From Leptobrachium leishanense (lineage: Eukaryota > Chordata > Amphibia > Anura > Megophryidae): DNA of 64,000 nucleotides. The notes under the pieces are model-generated. The model was not told where the DNA came from. It did no database searches and saw only the letters and a program-made list of their open reading frames with translations. The stretch lies in the NCBI GenBank assembly GCA_009667805.1, contig CM019063.1, positions 195,342,954 to 195,406,953 on the forward strand, given 5' to 3'. Below are positions 1 to 11,500 of the stretch, piece by piece; the stretch's first letter is position 1, and the number at the start of each line of letters is the position of its first letter. The translations under genes and the position numbers were made by a program.

Positions 1-2064
1 CCTCATCCTTCACCTGCCCTGATGCTGCCACTAATCACTACAACACTACTCTTATCTCTGCTCTAGACACTCTTGCTCCTCTTCGACTCTGTAAGGCCCC
101 ACGCCGCCAGCTTCAGCCCTGGCACACCCTCTAGACTCGCTACCTGCAAAGATGCTCCCGCACTGCAGAGCGTGCCTGGAGGAAATCCCGCTCTGAAGCT
201 GATTTTGTTCACTTCAAGTTTATTCTCCGGTCATACACCTCTGCCCTCCACTTGGCCAAACAATCCTTCTTCTCATCTCTTATATCTATGCTGTCCTCCA
301 ACCCTAAACGGCTCTGGTCCACCTTCAACACCCTCCTCTACCCACCTGCACCTCCCCCCTCAGCTGCCTTCAGCGGTCAAGACCTGGCAGACTACTTCCT
401 CAGTTAAACTCTAACTATCAGAAGCAACATCCCAACACAAGATAGTTATCTGCCACCTCCACTCCCAGAATTCCCCTCTGTCACCCTCTGCCGCTTCCTC
501 CCAGCCACTGAGGAGGAAGTCAATTCCTTATTGTCCTCCTCACATCTCACCACGTGCCTGCTCGACCCCATTCCCTCACATCTAATTCCTCCCCTCTCCT
601 CCTCCCTCACCCCTGCTCTCACACACATCGTCAACCTATCTCTCTCCACTGGCTCCTTTCCATCCGCCTTCAAACACGCGCTAGTTACCCCTTTACTAAA
701 GAAACCATCCCTCGATCCCAACTCTCCATCCAACTACCGCCCTGTATCCCTGCTTCCCTTTACCTCTAAGCTCTTAGAAAAACTAGTCTTCAACCGCCTC
801 TCCCTCTTCCTGTCCTCCAATTCCCTACTTGACCCCCTGCAATCTGGCTTCCGTCCCCTACACTCAACTGAAACTGCCCTCACCAAAGTCACCAACGACC
901 TCCTAACTGCTAAAAAACACGGCCACTATTCTATTCTCATCCTGCTTGACCTCTCGGCTGCTTTTGACACTGTTGACCACCCCCTCCTTCTACAGACCCT
1001 CAACTCTCTGGGTCTCGGTGACACTGCACTTGCTTGGGTTGACTCCTATTTATCCAACAGGTCCTTCTGTGTGTCCTTTGCTGGTAACTCCTCCTCTTCA
1101 TTGCCTCTATCTGTTGGTGTACCTCAAGGCTCTGTCTTGGTCCTCTGCTCTTTTCCATCTACACCTCCTCCCTGGGCAAAATCATCAACAGCTTTGGCTT
1201 TAATTACCACCTCTACGCTGATGACACTCAGATCTACCTCTCTACCCCTGATCTCTCTCCCCCTGTCCTTTCAAAAGTCAGTGACTGTTTATCTGGCATC
1301 TCCTCCTGGATGGCCTCCACCACCTAAAGATCAACATGTCAAAGACTGAGCTCCTATTTATTCCTCCCTCCAATGCCTCCCCACCTCCTGACTTCTCTAT
1401 CACGGTGGAGGGTATCACCATCTCCCCATCAAACCAAGTTCGCTGTCTTGGAGTTACACTTGATTCTGCTCTTTCCTTCATCCCCCACATCAAGTCTCTT
1501 TCCTCCTCCTGCCGATACCAACTGCGTAATATTTCCAGAATTCGGCCATTTCTTATCGCTGTCACCACAAAACAACTCATACACGCCCTGGTAATCTCCC
1601 GACTCGACTATTGCAATAATCTCTTATCTGGCCTCCCTCTGTCCCACCTTTCCCCCCTACAATCCATCCTGAACGCCTCAGCCAGGCTAATTCACCTCAC
1701 CCGCCGCTCTGTCTCTGCCGCTCCCCTCGGCGAGTCCCTTCACTGGCTCCCCATCCACTGCAGAATTAAGTTCAAAATCCTTATCCTTACCTACAAAACC
1801 CTCACTAACTCAGCTCCCCACTACCTGTCCTCACTAATCACCAAATACACCCCAGCCCGCTCCCTAAGGTCAAACAGTGACCTGCGCCTAGCTTCTCCCC
1901 GCATCACCTCTTCCCATGATAGACTGCAGGATTTCTCATGTGCAGCCCCCACTCTCTGGAACGCTCTCCCTCGTACTGTCAGACTTTCCCCTAACTTCTC
2001 TTCCTTCAAACGCTCCCTTAAAACGTTCCTATTTAGGGAAGCCTACCACCCAACTCACTGACGC
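1..2064 (+). pseudogene. L2-like ORF2 reverse transcriptase, two frameshifts
   Basis: The RT signatures appear in order: [10 protein letters not shown] (about 731-760), [15 protein letters not shown] (motif A, about 950-990), SVGVPQGSV (motif B, about 1110-1137), [10 protein letters not shown] (catalytic motif C, about 1214-1243), then a C-terminal block with LDYCNNLLSGLP and the conserved SAPHYLSSLI and TLWNALP segments, ending at a stop near 2062. The three parts lie in three frames. The first break is at a GG at 1139-1140, just after motif B. The second is at a CC at 1317-1318, after SSWMAS. Each is explained by one missing base in a short homopolymer. The upstream portion (1-530) holds the degenerate linker between endonuclease and RT. 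The endonuclease itself would lie before the window. Confidence 0.9.
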
Positions 2065-2280
2065 AACCATCAATCACTCTCACCTTACAGTCCTCTCCTC
2101 CTGTTTCCAACCCCAACCCTCCCAGATTGTGAGTTCCTACGGGAATAGGGCCCTCATCTCCTCCTGTACTATTTGTCAAATGTTGTTCAATGTATTGTAA
2201 CCCTGTCTATACTGTGCCTATTGTACAGCGCTGTGGTATATGCTGGCGCTTTATAAATAAAGAATAATAATAATAATAAT
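1..2280 (+). mobile_element. L2-type LINE, 3' half (5' part beyond window edge)
   Basis: This is a non-LTR retrotransposon running off the left edge of the window. It covers the linker before the reverse transcriptase (RT), the RT domain, the C-terminal domain, a short 3' UTR and the tail. The 3' end has the L2-type signature: a GCGCTTTATAAATAAAG box at about 2249-2265 followed by an (AAT)n run to 2280. L2-like elements copy themselves by target-primed reverse transcription and use this tail for template recognition. The tail abuts the minisatellite that begins at 2281. The reading frame is broken (see the pseudogene entry), so this copy is not autonomous. Confidence 0.92.
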
Positions 2281-3345
2281 ATGGTATGTCACAGCCATGT
2301 ATGTTAAGCCCTGAGAAACAAGGGGGGTGTTTGTGAGGGTCCTGAGAACGAGCAACAGCACAATGGCCTGTTCTACGGTGGGTGCCCGCTCAGGTCTCAC
2401 AAACAAGGTTTTAGCTTGATTGTGCCATTACAGGGATGAATTTTCCATATGCAAATCAGCCTGCTCTCACCCAGAAAGGGTGGCCAGTGCTGATTGCCAA
2501 GGACGTCATCCCTGCACGAGAGGTGCAGCAACCCCCGATGATCGTTTCGGCCTTATTGGGGCTCGTCAGGAGGGTATAGCTGACACCCCTCTAGGCACAT
2601 CAAGCAAGGGGTCCACGTCTGGATGACCCTTTACAATTACAGTGAGAAACAAGGGGGGTGTTTGTGAGGGATATTTGCATATGGAAAATTCATCCCTGTA
2701 ATGGCACAATCAAGCTAAAACCTTGTTTGTGAGACCTGAGCGGGCACCCACCGTAGAGCAGGCCATTGTGCTGTTGCTCGTTCTCAGGACCCTCACAAAC
2801 ACCCCCCTTGTTTCTCTATGTTAAGCCCTGGGTTATATGCTGTGTCCCATGCCATGTATGTTAAGCCCTGGGTTATATGGTATGTCCCATGCCATGTATG
2901 TTAAGCCCTGGGTGATATGGTGTGCCCATGCCATGTATGTTAAGCCCTGGGTGATATGGTGTGCCCATGCCATGTATGTTAAGCCCTGGGTGATATGGTG
3001 TGCCCATGCCATGTATGTTAAGCCCTGGGTTATATGTTTTTGTCCTATGGCATGCATAAAAAGCCATGGAAGATTTGGTTTTGTTCCATACCATGTATGT
3101 AAAGTCATTTTTGATGTACGTTTGTGCCATATCATAAATGTAGAGCACTGTATGACATAATTTTGTCCCATACCATGTATGTTAAGGCCTAGGAGCGGAG
3201 GTGATAAATTTTGTCCCATATGCCCATGTATGTAGAGCTGTGTGTGAAGTGGTTTTGTCCCAGGCTCTGTGCGTAGAGCCCTATGGGTTGGGTTTTGTCC
3301 CAGTCCCTGTGTGTAGCACTCTGTGTGATGTGTTTGTGTCTGGAT
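2281..3345. repeat. Decaying 38-39 bp minisatellite (unit around CCATGTATGTTAAGCCCTGG)
   Basis: The units contain GCCATGTATGTTAAGCCCTGG followed by GTGATATGGTGTGCCCAT. Between about 2830 and 3040 the copies are nearly identical. From about 3040 to 3345 they degenerate steadily and lengthen, with only TTTTGTCCCATAC and CATGTATGT-like cores left. A first partial unit lies at 2281-2312. It is separated from the rest by the long-TIR insertion at 2313-2816. The open frames across the array on both strands are by-products of the repeat and not genes. Confidence 0.88.
2313..2816. mobile_element. Non-autonomous element with 144-bp inverted repeats, inserted in the minisatellite
   Basis: The arms at 2313-2456 and 2673-2816 are inverted copies of each other, differing at one position that I can see (TTCTACGG against CTCTACGG). 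The termini read GAGAAACAAGGGGGG. The 13 bases TATGTTAAGCCCT flank both sides (2300-2312 and 2817-2829), which looks like a target duplication. The core (2457-2643) is a unique GC-balanced segment. A third copy of the first 27 bases of the terminus sits at 2644-2670, in the same orientation as the left arm. No open frame is convincing. I do not recognise the superfamily; the flanking tandem repeat makes the duplication length uncertain. Confidence 0.8.
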
Positions 3346-3624
3346 CTTTATCACAGCTGTTCCTTTCTTTCAGCCAAGATTATTCTTGCTTGTGTCCAAG
3401 TTATAGAAACTACTGAACGGAACTGAAGGAGAAAAAACTGTGCAAGGGAAAAGAAAAAAAAAAGAACAATCTGGATCCAGAGAGACTCACTGCCAGAAAC
3501 CCTTCTTCCAACAGATAACAGCGTGTGAACAATGTGACGTTAACCCTTAACCTGTCTGATCTTTTTAATATTGAGTTACTATTCAGATTTGCGGTATGTC
3601 AGCCATTCTATGCAAAAAGACATA
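3346..3624. other. Unassigned sequence
   Basis: I see no gene, repeat or element boundary in this stretch. Confidence 0.5.
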
Positions 3625-4329
3625 GGGCTCTATTACATTACATACGTAACGCTAATAATAGCGCTCAGCTGTGTGAGTGTTAACGTTAGCCTTGGTGACC
3701 CTAGCGCGGGCGCACCATATTATGTTCCGAACGCTAACGAGTTTAAAAAACCTGTTAGCGATTCGGATCTTGCGCTTTTCAGCGCGAGGTTACTGTACTT
3801 TGCGCTCCCCATGTTAAGCATAGCGAGCGCTAAGTGTTAATTAGCGTTAGGATTACAAAGTCCTAACGCTAATTACGCCGCGCTGCTTCGAAGTGAAAAG
3901 TTAGCCACAGCTAGGACTGGTGCTGATTCGACTTCTGCTAAATCAGTTATCACCAGCTACAAATCACCCAAAAATCAAATACTCACCTCTCATCCTGTGG
4001 CAAGAACGGCGGCTCGATCCACTGCTTCTGGCCGCTGGGATCAGAGAGAGACTGGGGGAAAAGGTCCCAGTCTCCCTCAGTGATCACTTCGCCGACCTGC
4101 AGGATCTCGCAAGAGGCGAGATCCTGCGGTCATGTGACTGGCAGTCGAAGTCTCAATGGAGTCCTATGGACTCCATGGAGGGGATGCTCGCGACGGCGCT
4201 TAGCGGTGCCTCGAGCATCCTGAGGCTTAGTGCTGCACTACGGAGCAGGCTGCTGGCTTAGCGCCTGCTCCGTAATATGGAGCTAAACCAGGGACACTAA
4301 GCTTTAGCGGGAAGTATGTAATACTGCCC
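3625..4329. mobile_element. MITE, GGGCTCTATTACA family, copy 1
   Basis: The terminal inverted repeats are GGGCTCTATTACATTACATAC on the left and, inverted, GTATGTAATACTGCCC on the right. The interior is rich in AACGCTAA and GCGCTAA motifs and holds the palindromic core CTTTGCGCTCCCCATG...AGCGAGCGC. It also has the segments ACTCACCTCTCATCC and GGGGGAAAAGGTCCCAGTCTC, which recur in the copies at 37.8 kb and 47.8 kb. It has no coding capacity. The superfamily is not clear to me because target duplications are not clean. Confidence 0.72.
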
Positions 4330-4393
4330 ATCGCATTTACTATTCACCTCTCATAAAGCACATACTATAAACTAAGTTCCCTAAGTCCCAAAT

Positions 4394-5182
4394 CAGTGGC
4401 GTAACTAGAAACCTGAGGGCCCGGTGCAAAAATCCATGAAGGGCCCCCCTACCCCCTCCCCCGCCAAAAAATCTGTATTTTTACTTTTTTCCCTGCAATA
4501 TAAAAAAGATAGTATTTCCCCCAGCTCACATGGATATATATATTGCCCCCAGCTCACATGGATTTATTTTGCCCCAGCTCACTTGGATATATTGCCCCCA
4601 GCTCACATGAATATATATATATTGCCCCTAGCTCACATGGATTTATAATGCCCCCAGCTCACATGGATTTATTTCCCCCAGCTCACATGGATATATATAT
4701 TGCCCCAGCTCACATAGATTTATTGCCCCCAGCTCACACATAGATATATATTGCCCCAGCTAACATATGGATATATTGCCCCAGCTCACACATGGATATA
4801 TATTGCCCCAGCTCACATGGATATATTGGGCCCAGCTCATGGGTATATATTGCCCCCAGCGCTCAACTTGCTCTGCGCTGTTCTTCTCCCTTTGAGCGGC
4901 CGCTGGCATGATGCAGCTTGGCCGCTCACCGGGGAACCACCTGACCAGCGCAGCCGAGTTCTCGCGAGATCTCATGCGCTGGTCAGGTGGTTCCCATCCC
5001 ACGCGAGCAGCCAAGCTGCAAGCCAGCGGCCGCTCGTAGGGATAGGAACGGCCGGCGGCGCTGATCCCAGATTCCGGCACTGATTGCCAGAATCTGGCAG
5101 CAGCGCTGGCCCCCCTCCAGTGGCAGAATGCCAGGGCCCGGGCGCAAGTGCGACCGCTGCAAACCTGGTACTTCCGCCACTG
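4394..5182. mobile_element. hAT-type non-autonomous element A1 with internal minisatellite
   Basis: The termini are CAGTGGCGTAACTAG on the left and TACTTCCGCCACTG on the right, typical hAT CAGTG ends. The flanking 8-mers TCCCAAAT (4386-4393) and TGCCAGAT (5183-5190) match at 6 of 8 positions, consistent with an aged 8-bp target duplication. Inside are a minisatellite (4520-4858) and a perfect long hairpin around 4936-4997 (arms GGAACCACCTGACCAGCGCA). A second copy with perfect target duplications is at 38259-39185. Confidence 0.85.
4520..4858. repeat. Minisatellite inside hAT A1, unit about GCCCCCAGCTCACATGGATA
   Basis: About a dozen imperfect units of roughly 22-30 bp combine GCCCCCAGCTCACATGGAT with a variable (TA)n stretch. 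The same unit, sometimes with GGTCTCATGGG instead of GCTCACATGG, builds the arrays at 18.1-18.7 kb (opposite orientation) and 38.4-38.8 kb. Confidence 0.88.
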
Positions 5183-5290
5183 TGCCAGATAGAAAGAAAC
5201 TGATCTCTCCAGTAGCGCAAAGGGTCATAGGGAGCATCAGGTATCATATGTGCATTCAGGTTATTTAACTTTGCACTTAGATATTTAGTC

Positions 5291-5572
5291 CCGGGGTCAT
5301 CAACCATGACCCTCCTTATCAGGGCTGTCAAACTCATGGCCCCCAGATGTTGATGCCTACTATTCCCAGCATTCTTTTGATGTTTGATTCTTTTGGAATC
5401 ATGGAAGTTGTAGTTCAGAAACCTCTGGGGGGGGGGCTTGAGTTTGACAGCTCTGCTCCAGCTGTTTTGGAACTACATCTCCCATGATGCTCAGCCGTTC
5501 ATTATCTTGGAGGAGCCTCCAAGGAAATGTAGTTTCAAAAACATCTGCATGGCCACGGTTGCTGACCCTTGA
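5291..5572. mobile_element. hAT MITE fragment with a second hAT fragment nested inside
   Basis: The outer ends GGGGTCATCAACCATGACC and GGCCACGGTTGCTGACCC form imperfect inverted repeats. The interior AACTACATCTCCCATGATGC is a motif common in vertebrate hAT MITEs. A smaller element at 5320-5455, with CAGGGCTGTCAAACTC and GAGTTTGACAGCTCTG ends, interrupts it. The inner flanks CTCCTTAT and CTCCAGCT agree at 5 of 8 bases. Confidence 0.7.
5320..5455. mobile_element. Inner hAT MITE, CAGGGCTGTCAAACTC ends
   Basis: The 16-bp terminal inverted repeats CAGGGCTGTCAAACTC and GAGTTTGACAGCTCTG bracket a 136-bp unit. It carries a G10 run at about 5427-5436. It lies within the older hAT fragment at 5291-5572. 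Confidence 0.72.
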
Positions 5573-5954
5573 AGTAGGATACCAATCACATGTTTGAAAT
5601 GGATAAAACTTATTTTTTTCTTCCAATAACGTTCTGTACAATGAAATCTCCTCTTAGATATACACAGAAATGGTACAAATGTGCTTGCATTCCACCTATT
5701 GATATGATTAAAGTGTATTTTCCTGCTTGGTTTGTTTTTAGCTTAATTAGTCTATTTTTATATTGTGAAACTCATTATATAATAATGAATTCATTTACTT
5801 TTTGTGTTAATCCGCAGTCTTTTAGTTGTCACATGATTAAACATTTGATTCTTTTCTCAGCAGTCATATCTCTCTGTGTTTCTGTAATAGTTTATCACAG
5901 AAAAGAAGAGCACCAAAACACTTTCAAAGAGATTCTAGACTCCAAATAGATATA
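5573..5954. other. AT-rich unassigned sequence
   Basis: A 119-codon open frame (5590-5949) lies here, but it has no recognisable domain, no homologous signature and AT-rich composition. I treat it as chance. Nothing else is visible. Confidence 0.45.
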
Positions 5955-6135
5955 CAGGGTTATTCAGAGAGAGGCGAAAACCAGGAGAATGACTGGAGAA
6001 GTGAAAATTCTAGGTCAGAATACCCAAACCAGAAAAATTCTCCCATTTATCTCACTTTCCAAATCAGCTATTCTGACCTAGAATTTTCACTTCTCCAGTC
6101 ATTCTCCTGGTTTTCACCTCTCTCTGAATAACCCT
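5955..6135. mobile_element. Fold-back MITE, CAGGGTTATTCAGAGAG ends
   Basis: The 181-bp segment is almost entirely palindromic. The left arm (CAGGGTTATTCAGAGAGAGG onward) is repeated inverted from about 6066 to 6135, with only a short loop of about 45 bp. ATAGA occurs on both sides (5946-5950 and 6136-6140) and may be part of a target duplication. The CAGGGTTATTCA terminus suggests a hAT or Tc1/mariner MITE; I cannot decide between them. Confidence 0.75.
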
Positions 6136-7429
6136 GATAGACACTATAGCTATAGCAATTTGTAACTAGGGCAATACCCCTCATATCTGACAGTGAAAAC
6201 AAGCTCATTCTATATTTATAAGTGATGTTCCTTCCACTAGCTTGCAAAATATTGGTAGTCAATGATCATACCCTTTCATGAACGAAACAACTTGCAGAGA
6301 AAGGTGCATACATTTACCTATACTATACTTCCTTTCTACATTTTATATGTCATTTATATTACTGCATGCTTCCCTTAGTGCTCTAAAGCAGCTAGATGAG
6401 GCTAAAACCTGACCCTCAGTTGCATATACTGTTGCTCAACTGAACACTGGTATGTCTTGTACTAATGCATATGCAGCCAAGAATTGCAGGGGACATGGTG
6501 CAAGAAGACCGTGTCTCCAACTGCAATTTCTTCATAAAGTAAACAATTATGTTTTCCCTTGAAACCTAGTTCTTGTCTGCATAAAAAAAAACTCCTACCC
6601 ACAATTAAAAAATAAACTAAACATTTCTAGGCTGTTTTTCTATTTTGTTTTTCATTGTTATCAGACCCTCTGATGTGTCAGATTTGAAGGACTATAGCTA
6701 ATCACAGTCTGGTACTGAAATCTATTATAGTATGCTTCCTTTTCAACCTCTGCAAGGGATGGGGGAGAAGTGAAGGGGTCACAATGTCCTGATTATCATC
6801 TTTCAGTAGAACTCCAGATGAAAGATCAAAGCAGCCAGACCCAAAGATTTGTGACCTCTATCCCTGCAACCTATCAAAGTGCTCACCAGTGACATATTGT
6901 GGAATACTAGCTGGAAGGGCTGAATTTCACCTCTGTCTGGCTTTCCTTTTGAAAGCCCTAATGTCTTTAGACACATCTGATCCTTGCAGATGTTTTTCTG
7001 CATGTGTTTACATGTTATTCTAGAAGTGCCTGTTACCTTCTGCCTCCCTATAAACAGGCACACAAAGCCCCCTTTTCTTTATTGTGTATATTATGGATGC
7101 TGATTACACCTTTATGAATAGAGATGTTATATACAGTGTGTGCAGGTCTGTGTGTGTCCTTTCTCAGCCACAACACCAGCTGGAAGTCATTAAATGCCTG
7201 AGCTCATTTCTTCCTTGAGAGGGAGGAAGAGAGGATACAGACTGAGGAGCAGAGAGAGGACTCAGGGTTAGGAGACAGCCCTGACTGCTGCTGCTGAGAC
7301 ACAAAGGAAGGAGCCAGGGAGGAAAGAGGACAACTGCGGTAATATGGAGGAAACTGGAAAGGAGAGGAGAGAGGAGAGAGAGTGAGTGAACTGAAGAGAG
7401 ACAGAATAAGAGGGGGGAGTGAGAGAAGA
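6136..7429. other. Unassigned unique-looking sequence, purine-rich toward 7.2-7.4 kb
   Basis: No gene or element is recognised. From about 7200 the plus strand becomes GAGAGGA-rich, leading into the minisatellite at 7430. Confidence 0.45.
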
Positions 7430-7530
7430 GACAGAAATGGGGAGAGTGGAGACAGAAATGGGGAGAGTGGAGACAGAAATGGGGAGAGTGGAGACAGAAA
7501 TGGGGAGAGTGGAGACAGAAATTGGAGAGG
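7430..7530. repeat. 20-bp minisatellite, five copies of GGGAGAGTGGAGACAGAAAT
   Basis: Five nearly perfect tandem copies of a 20-bp all-purine-biased unit. Both strands are open through it, which explains the spurious frames 7204-7659 and 7382-7726. Confidence 0.92.
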
Positions 7531-8529
7531 TGGGAAAAAAGAGTGGATAATCAAGAGCACAGGAAATGAAATTCGAAAAAAGATTGGAAGGAAACAGCTG
7601 CCAAATATCCCTCTATTTGCCTCCATTGGAATGGGGAACCTCATCCCACCAGAACACACAATGTATCACATCCTGATACAAAGTTACACTCTGCACTATT
7701 CCTCCTCACACATCATGGAGTTTTGATACATCACATGCATATGATCCCTGTGTTTACCCTACTAAAATGACTAAGCAGGAAGCACCCTGTGCCCTGTATA
7801 CAGGCTTTACTCACAGTGCAAAGGCACACACCATCCAGGGAGGATTTTCCTTCCTTTTGTTGTTAGACTGAGATTTTTGCTAATTGAAACCAGATCTCGC
7901 AGCCCAGAAGCAGACAAAGAAAGGGAATGTGAGGAGAGACAGAAAGGAGACAGACAGAGGAAAGAAAGTATCCAAGAAAGAGAAAGAGTGGTGATGCCAG
8001 GAGGAGTGAGACAGTGGCAGACAGGGCAGTGCCACTCTCACCATGTCTCGCCGCGGTGCCAGTCACATGTCTGTGCGGTGTGTCCTGCAGGTCTGTCCCG
8101 AGCAGTTCTCAAGGCATCTCTCCTCCTCTCCCAGCTCAGTTTCTTTCCTCTCTCCTCACTCTGGGGGGACCTGTTAGGGGAGGGGGGAGGCTTCTTAAAC
8201 AACACCCCTCTCTTTATTTCCCTACCGCCTCTCTCTGTGATTTGCTCTGTCTTTTCTTTCCCCCTTTCTTCACTCACCCCCTTTCGAAACCACATGCATG
8301 CACAAATCACATCAAGGGGTTAATTATTTTTTTCTTCTCATTTCCTCTTTGTTCTTAAGACTGCCTCACTATTTGTATTTAACAGTACAGCTCTGCTCCC
8401 AGTCACCTTCCTTCACGCTTCATCACATCTTTCTCTTGTAATGCCCATTTTCTAAAGTTTTACTCCTTTACCTTTTCAGGACTAATTCGTCTCTCACTGC
8501 ATCCCCAGCACCGATTTACCCCCTCTCCT
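7531..8529. other. Unassigned sequence before the pyrimidine array
   Basis: The stretch is mostly unremarkable, with a purine-rich part (7910-8010) and a pyrimidine-rich part (8100-8300). An ATG in reasonable context is seen at about 8043, but no splice-supported exon can be argued. Confidence 0.4.
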
Positions 8530-11500
8530 CTCTCCTCCAACTCTTTTATTTACCTCCTCTCTCCCACAGCTCAATCATTTACCTCCTCTCTGACATAGCT
8601 CATTCATTTACCTCCTCTCTCCCACAGCTCATTCATTTACCTCTTCTCTGACATAGCTCATTCATTTACCTCCTCTCTGACACAACTCATTCATTTACCT
8701 CCTCTTTGACACAACTCATTCATTTACCTCCTCTCTGACACAGCTCATTCATTTACCTCCTCTCTCCCACAGCTCATTCATTTACCTCTTCTCTGACATA
8801 GCTCATTCATTTACCTCCTCTCTGACACAGCTCATTCATTTACCTCCTCTCTCCCACAGCTCATTCATTTACCTCCTCTCTGACATAGCTCATTCATTTA
8901 CCTCCTCTCTGACACAGCTCATTCATTTACCTCCTCTCTCCCACAGCTCATTCATTTACCTCCTCTCTGACACAGCTCATTCATTTACCTCCTCTTTGAC
9001 ACAACTCATTCATTTACCTCCTCTCTCCCACAGCTCATTCATTTACCTCCTCTCTGACATAGCTCATTTATTTACCTCCTCTCTGACATAGCTCATTCAT
9101 TTACCTCCTCTCTGACACAGCTCATTCATTTACCTCCTCTCTGACACAGCTCATTCATTTACCTCCTCTTTGACACAACTCATTAATTTACCTCCTCTCC
9201 GACATAGCTCATCCATTTACCACCTCCTCTTTCTTTCTCTCTCCTCATTCCCCTCCTCCCTACCTCTTCCATTAAAGTCCTCTTCCCGTAGATCTTTCAT
9301 TTACCTCCTCACTTCCTCCAGCATTTTCATTTACCTCCTCTCTCCCCGCAGTTCATTCATTTACCTTCTGCCTTTCCCCAAATCCTTCATATTACCTCCT
9401 CACTCCTCCCAGCTTCTTCATTTTCCTCATCTCTCCCCCCAGCACCTTCATTCAGCTTTTCTCTCCCTCAGCTCCTTCAGTTAGTCCCGCCCAACTCTTT
9501 TTATTTTTCTCCTGTCTTACCCAGCTCCTTAATTTACCTTCTTTCTCCCCAGCTAATTCAGTTGCATCCTCTCTCCCCTAAATCTTTCATTTTCCCCCCA
9601 TCTTACCCCAGCTACTTCATTTACCTCTCTTCTCTCCTCAGCTCCTTCATTTACCTCCTCTCTCTCTCCTCTCCTCCAGTTCCTTCATTTACCGCTCCTC
9701 TCTCTCTCTTTCTCTCTCTGCAGCTCCTTCATTTACCTCCTCTCTGACACAGCTCATTCATTTACCTCCTCTTTGACAGCAGCTCATTCATTTACCTCCT
9801 CCTCTCCTCCCACAGCTCATTCATTTACCCTCCTCTCCGACATAGCTCATCCATTTACCTCCTCTTTCTTCTCCTCTCCCTCATTCCCCTCCTCCCTACC
9901 TCTCCATTAAAGTCCTCTTCCCGTAGATCTTTCATTTACCTCCTCACTTCCTCCAGCATTTTCATTTACCTCCTCTCTCCCCGCAGTTCATTCATTTACC
10001 TTCTGCCTTTCCCCAAATCCTTCATATTACCTCCTCACTCCTCCCAGCTTCTTCATTTTCCTCATCTCTCCCCCCAGCACCTTCATTCAGCTTTTCTCTC
10101 CCTCAGCTCCTTCAGTTATGTCCGCCCCCAACTCTTTTTATTTTTCTCCTGTCTTACCCAGCTCCTTAATTTACCTTCTTTCTCCCCCAGCTAATTCAGT
10201 TGCATCCTCTCTCCCCTCAAATCTTTCATTTTCCCCCCATCTTACCCCAGCTACTTCATTTACCTCCTCTTCTCCTCCTCAGCTCCTTCATTTACCTCCT
10301 CTCTCTCTCTCTCTCCTCAGTTCCTTCATTTACCTCCTCTCTCTCTCTTTCTCTCTCTGCAGCTCCTTCATTTACCTCCTCTCTGACACAGCTCATTCAT
10401 TTACCTCCTCTTTGACACAACTCATTCATTTACCTCCTCTCTCCCACAGCTCATTCATTTACCTCCTCTCCGACATAGCTCATCCATTTACCTCCTCTTT
10501 CTTCTCCTCTCCCTCATTCCCCTCCTCCCTACCTCTCCATTAAAGTCCTCTTCCCATAGATATTTCATTTACCTTCTCACTTCCTCCAGTTTTTTCATTT
10601 ACCTCAAGCTCATTCATTTACCTCCTCTCTGACACAGCTCATTCATTTACCTCTTCTCTCTCCTCTCCCTCATTCCTCACCTCCCTCTCCATTAACCTCT
10701 TCTCCCCAGATCTTTCATTTACCTCCTCATTTCCTCCAGCATTTTCATTTACCTCCTCTCTCCCCGCAGTTCATTAATTTACCTTCTGCCTTTCCCCAAA
10801 TCCTTCATATTACCTCCTCACTCCTCCCAGCTTCTTCATTTACCTCATCTCTCCCTCCAGCACCTTCATTCAGCTTTTCTCTCCCTCAGCTCCTTCAGTT
10901 ATATCCTCCCCCCAACTCTTTTTATTTTCCTCCTGTCTTACCCAGCTCCTTAATTTACCTTCTTTCTCCCCCAGCTAATTCAGTTACATCCTCTCTCCCC
11001 TCAAATCCTTCATTTTCCCCCCATCTTACCCCAGCTACTTCATTTACCTCCTCTCTCTCTCCTCAGCTCCTTCATGTACCTCCTCTCTCTCTCTCTCTCT
11101 CTCCCCTCAGCTCCTTCATGTACCTCCTCTCTCTCTCTCCCCTCAGCTCCTTCATTTACCTCCTCACTCTCTCTCTCTCTCTCTCTCCTCAGCTCCTTCA
11201 TTTACCTCCTCTCTCTCTCTCCTCAGCTCCTTCATTTACCTCCTCTCTCTCTCTCCGCAGCTCCTTCATTTACATCCTCTCTCTCTCCTCAGGTCCTTCA
11301 TTTACCTCCTCTCTCTCTCTCTCTCTCTCTCCACTCAGCTCCTTCATTTACATCCCCTCTCTCTCTCTCTCCTCAGGTCCTTCATTTACCTCCTCTCTCT
11401 CCTCAGCTCCTTCATTTACATCCTCCTCTCTCTCTCTCTCTGTCTCTCTCTCTCCACTCAGCTCCTTCATTACCTCCTCTCTCTCTCCTCAGCTCCTTCA

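Noticed and set aside
2281..3345. CRISPR-like appearance of regularly spaced repeats
   Set aside because: Units are directly tandem with no unique spacers, no cas genes are present, and the context is eukaryotic.
5590..5949. 119-codon frame with hydrophobic stretches
   Set aside because: AT-rich composition, no signature and no neighbour support; likely chance.
8030..8110. Possible first coding exon around ATGTCTCGCCGCGGTGCC near 8043
   Set aside because: The start context is fair, but the frame is short and no donor site, conserved peptide or downstream exon can be argued.
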